Source: Antedon mediterranea
Taxonomy: Eukaryota; Echinodermata; Crinoidea; Comatulida; Antedonidae
Assembly: GCF_964355755.1 (NCBI RefSeq)
Contig: NC_092680.1
Coordinates: 11,635,001 to 11,699,000, forward strand
Reading direction: 5' to 3'
Length of the DNA stretch: 64,000 nt
Position numbers and translations under genes: made by a program
In this document: piece by piece, positions 62,901 to 64,000 of the stretch
How positions within the stretch are numbered: the first letter of the stretch is position 1
Layout of the letters: every line of letters begins with the position of its first letter
Notes under the pieces: generated by a model
Database searches by the model: none
Told to the model about the DNA's origin: nothing
The model's input: only the letters and a program-made list of their open reading frames with translations

Positions 62901-64000
62901 GCTTTTCTAAGCCCTTTGGTGTTTTTATGTTAACAAGTTTTTTCGAAAATCACAAAATGGTCTAAAACGTCTCCAAATGCGATTTGAGGATATTCTGAGC
63001 ACTTTGGTGTTTTTTTGTTAAAAAGTTTTTTCGAAAATCACAAAATGGTCTAAAACGTCTCCAAATGCGATTTGAAGCTATTCTGTACACTTTGATGTTT
63101 TGTGTGAAAAAGTTTTGTCGAAATGCTCAAAATGGTCTAAAACGTTTTTAAATACGATATTAGGCTATTTTGTGATCTTTGATGTTTTTGTGTGAAAAGT
63201 TTTATCGAAATGCTCAAAATGGTCTAAAACGGTTTCTAATGCGATTTGAAGCTATTCTGTACACTTTGAAGTTTTGTGTGAAAAAGTTTTCTCGAAATTC
63301 TCAAAATGGTCTAAAACGTTTTTATATACCATATTAAGCTATTTTGTGCACTTTGATGTTTTTTGTGAAAAGTTTTATCGAAATTCTCAAAATGGTCTAA
63401 AACGGTTTCTATTGTGATTTTAAGCACTTTGATGATTTTGTGTAACCAAGTTTCATCGAAATGTACAAAATGGTCTAAAACGTCTCCAAATGCGATTTGA
63501 AGCTATTCTAAGTACTTTTGTGTTTTTATGTTAACAAGTTTTTTCGAAAATCACAAAATGGTCTAAAACGTCTTCAAATGCGATTTGAAGCTATTCTGTA
63601 CACTTTGATGTTTTGTGTGAAAAAGTTTTGTCGAAATGCTCAAAATGGTCTAAAACGTTTTTAAAACGATATTAAGCTATTTTGTGCTCTTTGATGTTTT
63701 TGTGTAACCAAGTTTCATCGAAAATCACAAAATGGTCTAAAACGTCTCCAAATGCGATTTGAAGCTTTTCTAAGCACTTTGGTGTTTTTATGTTAACAAG
63801 TTTTTTCGAAAATCACAAAATGGTCTAAAACGTCTCCAAATGCGATTTGAAGCTCTTCTGTACACTTTGATGTTTTGTGGGAAAAAGTTTTGTCGAAATT
63901 CTCAAAATGGTCTAAAACGTTTTTAAATACGATATTAAGCTGTTTTGTGCACTTTGATGATTTGTGTGAAAAGTTTTAACGAAATGCTCAAAATGGTCAA
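59981..64000 (+). repeat. Copy-2 equivalent of 22336-26355
   Basis: Offset is 37,645 bp throughout. Retained marks include attattaag (60061), ctttttgctg (about 61287), the A*-B*-C-D group from about 61534, aagccctttgg (about 62910) and gtgggaaaaag (about 63876). The window ends inside a monomer. Confidence 0.87.

Larger units (their letters stand above)
1..64000 (+). repeat. Tandem satellite array, monomer about 87 bp
   Basis: The whole window consists of head-to-tail copies of one monomer family, all in the same orientation. Monomers begin with gct or gat (gca in the 78-bp class) and end in ttgaa or tttaa/attaa. The central core caaaatggtctaaaacg or a close variant is present in each monomer I examined. 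Usual lengths are 86, 87 and 88 bp; a recurrent class is 78 bp. One D-class monomer counted by hand has 28 G+C in 88. I found no inversion, no transposon insertion and no non-satellite sequence. Long homogeneous arrays of this kind are known from eukaryotic centromeres and heterochromatin; that this one is centromeric is inference. The family itself is not recognised. Confidence 0.98.
40480..64000 (+). repeat. Super-repeat copy 2 (partial, cut by window end)
   Basis: This stretch matches 340-26355. The offset is 40,139-40,140 bp up to about 59,926 and 37,645 bp from about 59,951, because copy 2 lacks 2,494 bp. The final bases (gctcaaaatggtcaa) match 26341-26355. By eye I found only a handful of copy-specific substitutions: T3349/A43488, T2358/C42497, G5044/A45183 and A6646/C46785, plus the T-run length change. 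Copy 2 continues beyond the window. Confidence 0.93.

Noticed and set aside
1-64000. CRISPR array
   Set aside because: Units are contiguous and diverge gradually in all parts; there is no constant repeat with unique equal-sized spacers.
1-64000. CENP-B box
   Set aside because: TTCG occurs in most monomers, but the remaining essential positions of the primate motif, including the CGGG part, are absent.
1-64000. Naming the satellite family or species
   Set aside because: The monomer does not match any consensus I can recall with confidence (plant 155-180 bp centromere satellites or primate alpha satellite), although two monomers make about 173 bp. A database search of the 1,029-bp unit would settle it.

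Overview
The window is one uninterrupted block of tandem satellite DNA. I see no gene, RNA gene, transposon or unrelated sequence in 64,000 bases. Every stretch is built head-to-tail, on one strand, from diverged versions of an AT-rich monomer of mostly 86-88 bp (one class is 78 bp); one monomer counted by hand has 28 G+C in 88. Every monomer I examined carries a version of the core caaaatggtctaaaacg. Such an array is typical of eukaryotic centromeric or other constitutive heterochromatin. I do not recognise the family and cannot name the species or say plant or animal.

The organisation is nested. (1) Monomers of about 87 bp fall into recurrent classes, called here A, B, C (78 bp), D, E and F. 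(2) They form sub-blocks of usually 3 to 5 monomers, each opening with an A-class monomer. (3) Three sub-blocks of 5, 4 and 3 monomers make a 12-monomer higher-order repeat (HOR) of 1,029 bp, cleanest at 9800-10828 and 10829-11857. (4) The 12-mer and other sub-blocks make blocks of about 4.4 kb, seen at 340-4804, 6449-10828 and 10829-14688. (5) The series repeats as a super-unit of 40,139-40,140 bp: 340-40479 is one full copy and 40480-64000 is the start of the next, almost identical, with one 2,494-bp deletion.

Layout of copy 1: three 4.4-kb blocks with a 1.6-kb insert (340-14688); a region with a 1,553-bp tandem duplication and two shortened 941-bp HORs (14689-21044); two 2.8-kb direct repeats 4,986-4,987 bp apart (21472-29246); a second copy of part of the 4.4-kb block (29880-32479); a second copy of the 21.5-kb region (32480 to about 34280); and a compact paralogue of 14689-22335 (35327-40479). 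Copy 2 repeats this to the equivalent of 26355.

Nearly all length changes equal whole monomers, and hybrid monomers have breakpoints that tend to fall in the shared core. This is the signature of unequal crossing-over or gene-conversion-like exchange in register. The array is therefore a readable record of satellite evolution rather than a set of cooperating genes. Coordinates were worked out by eye; block edges given as approximate can be off by up to one monomer.
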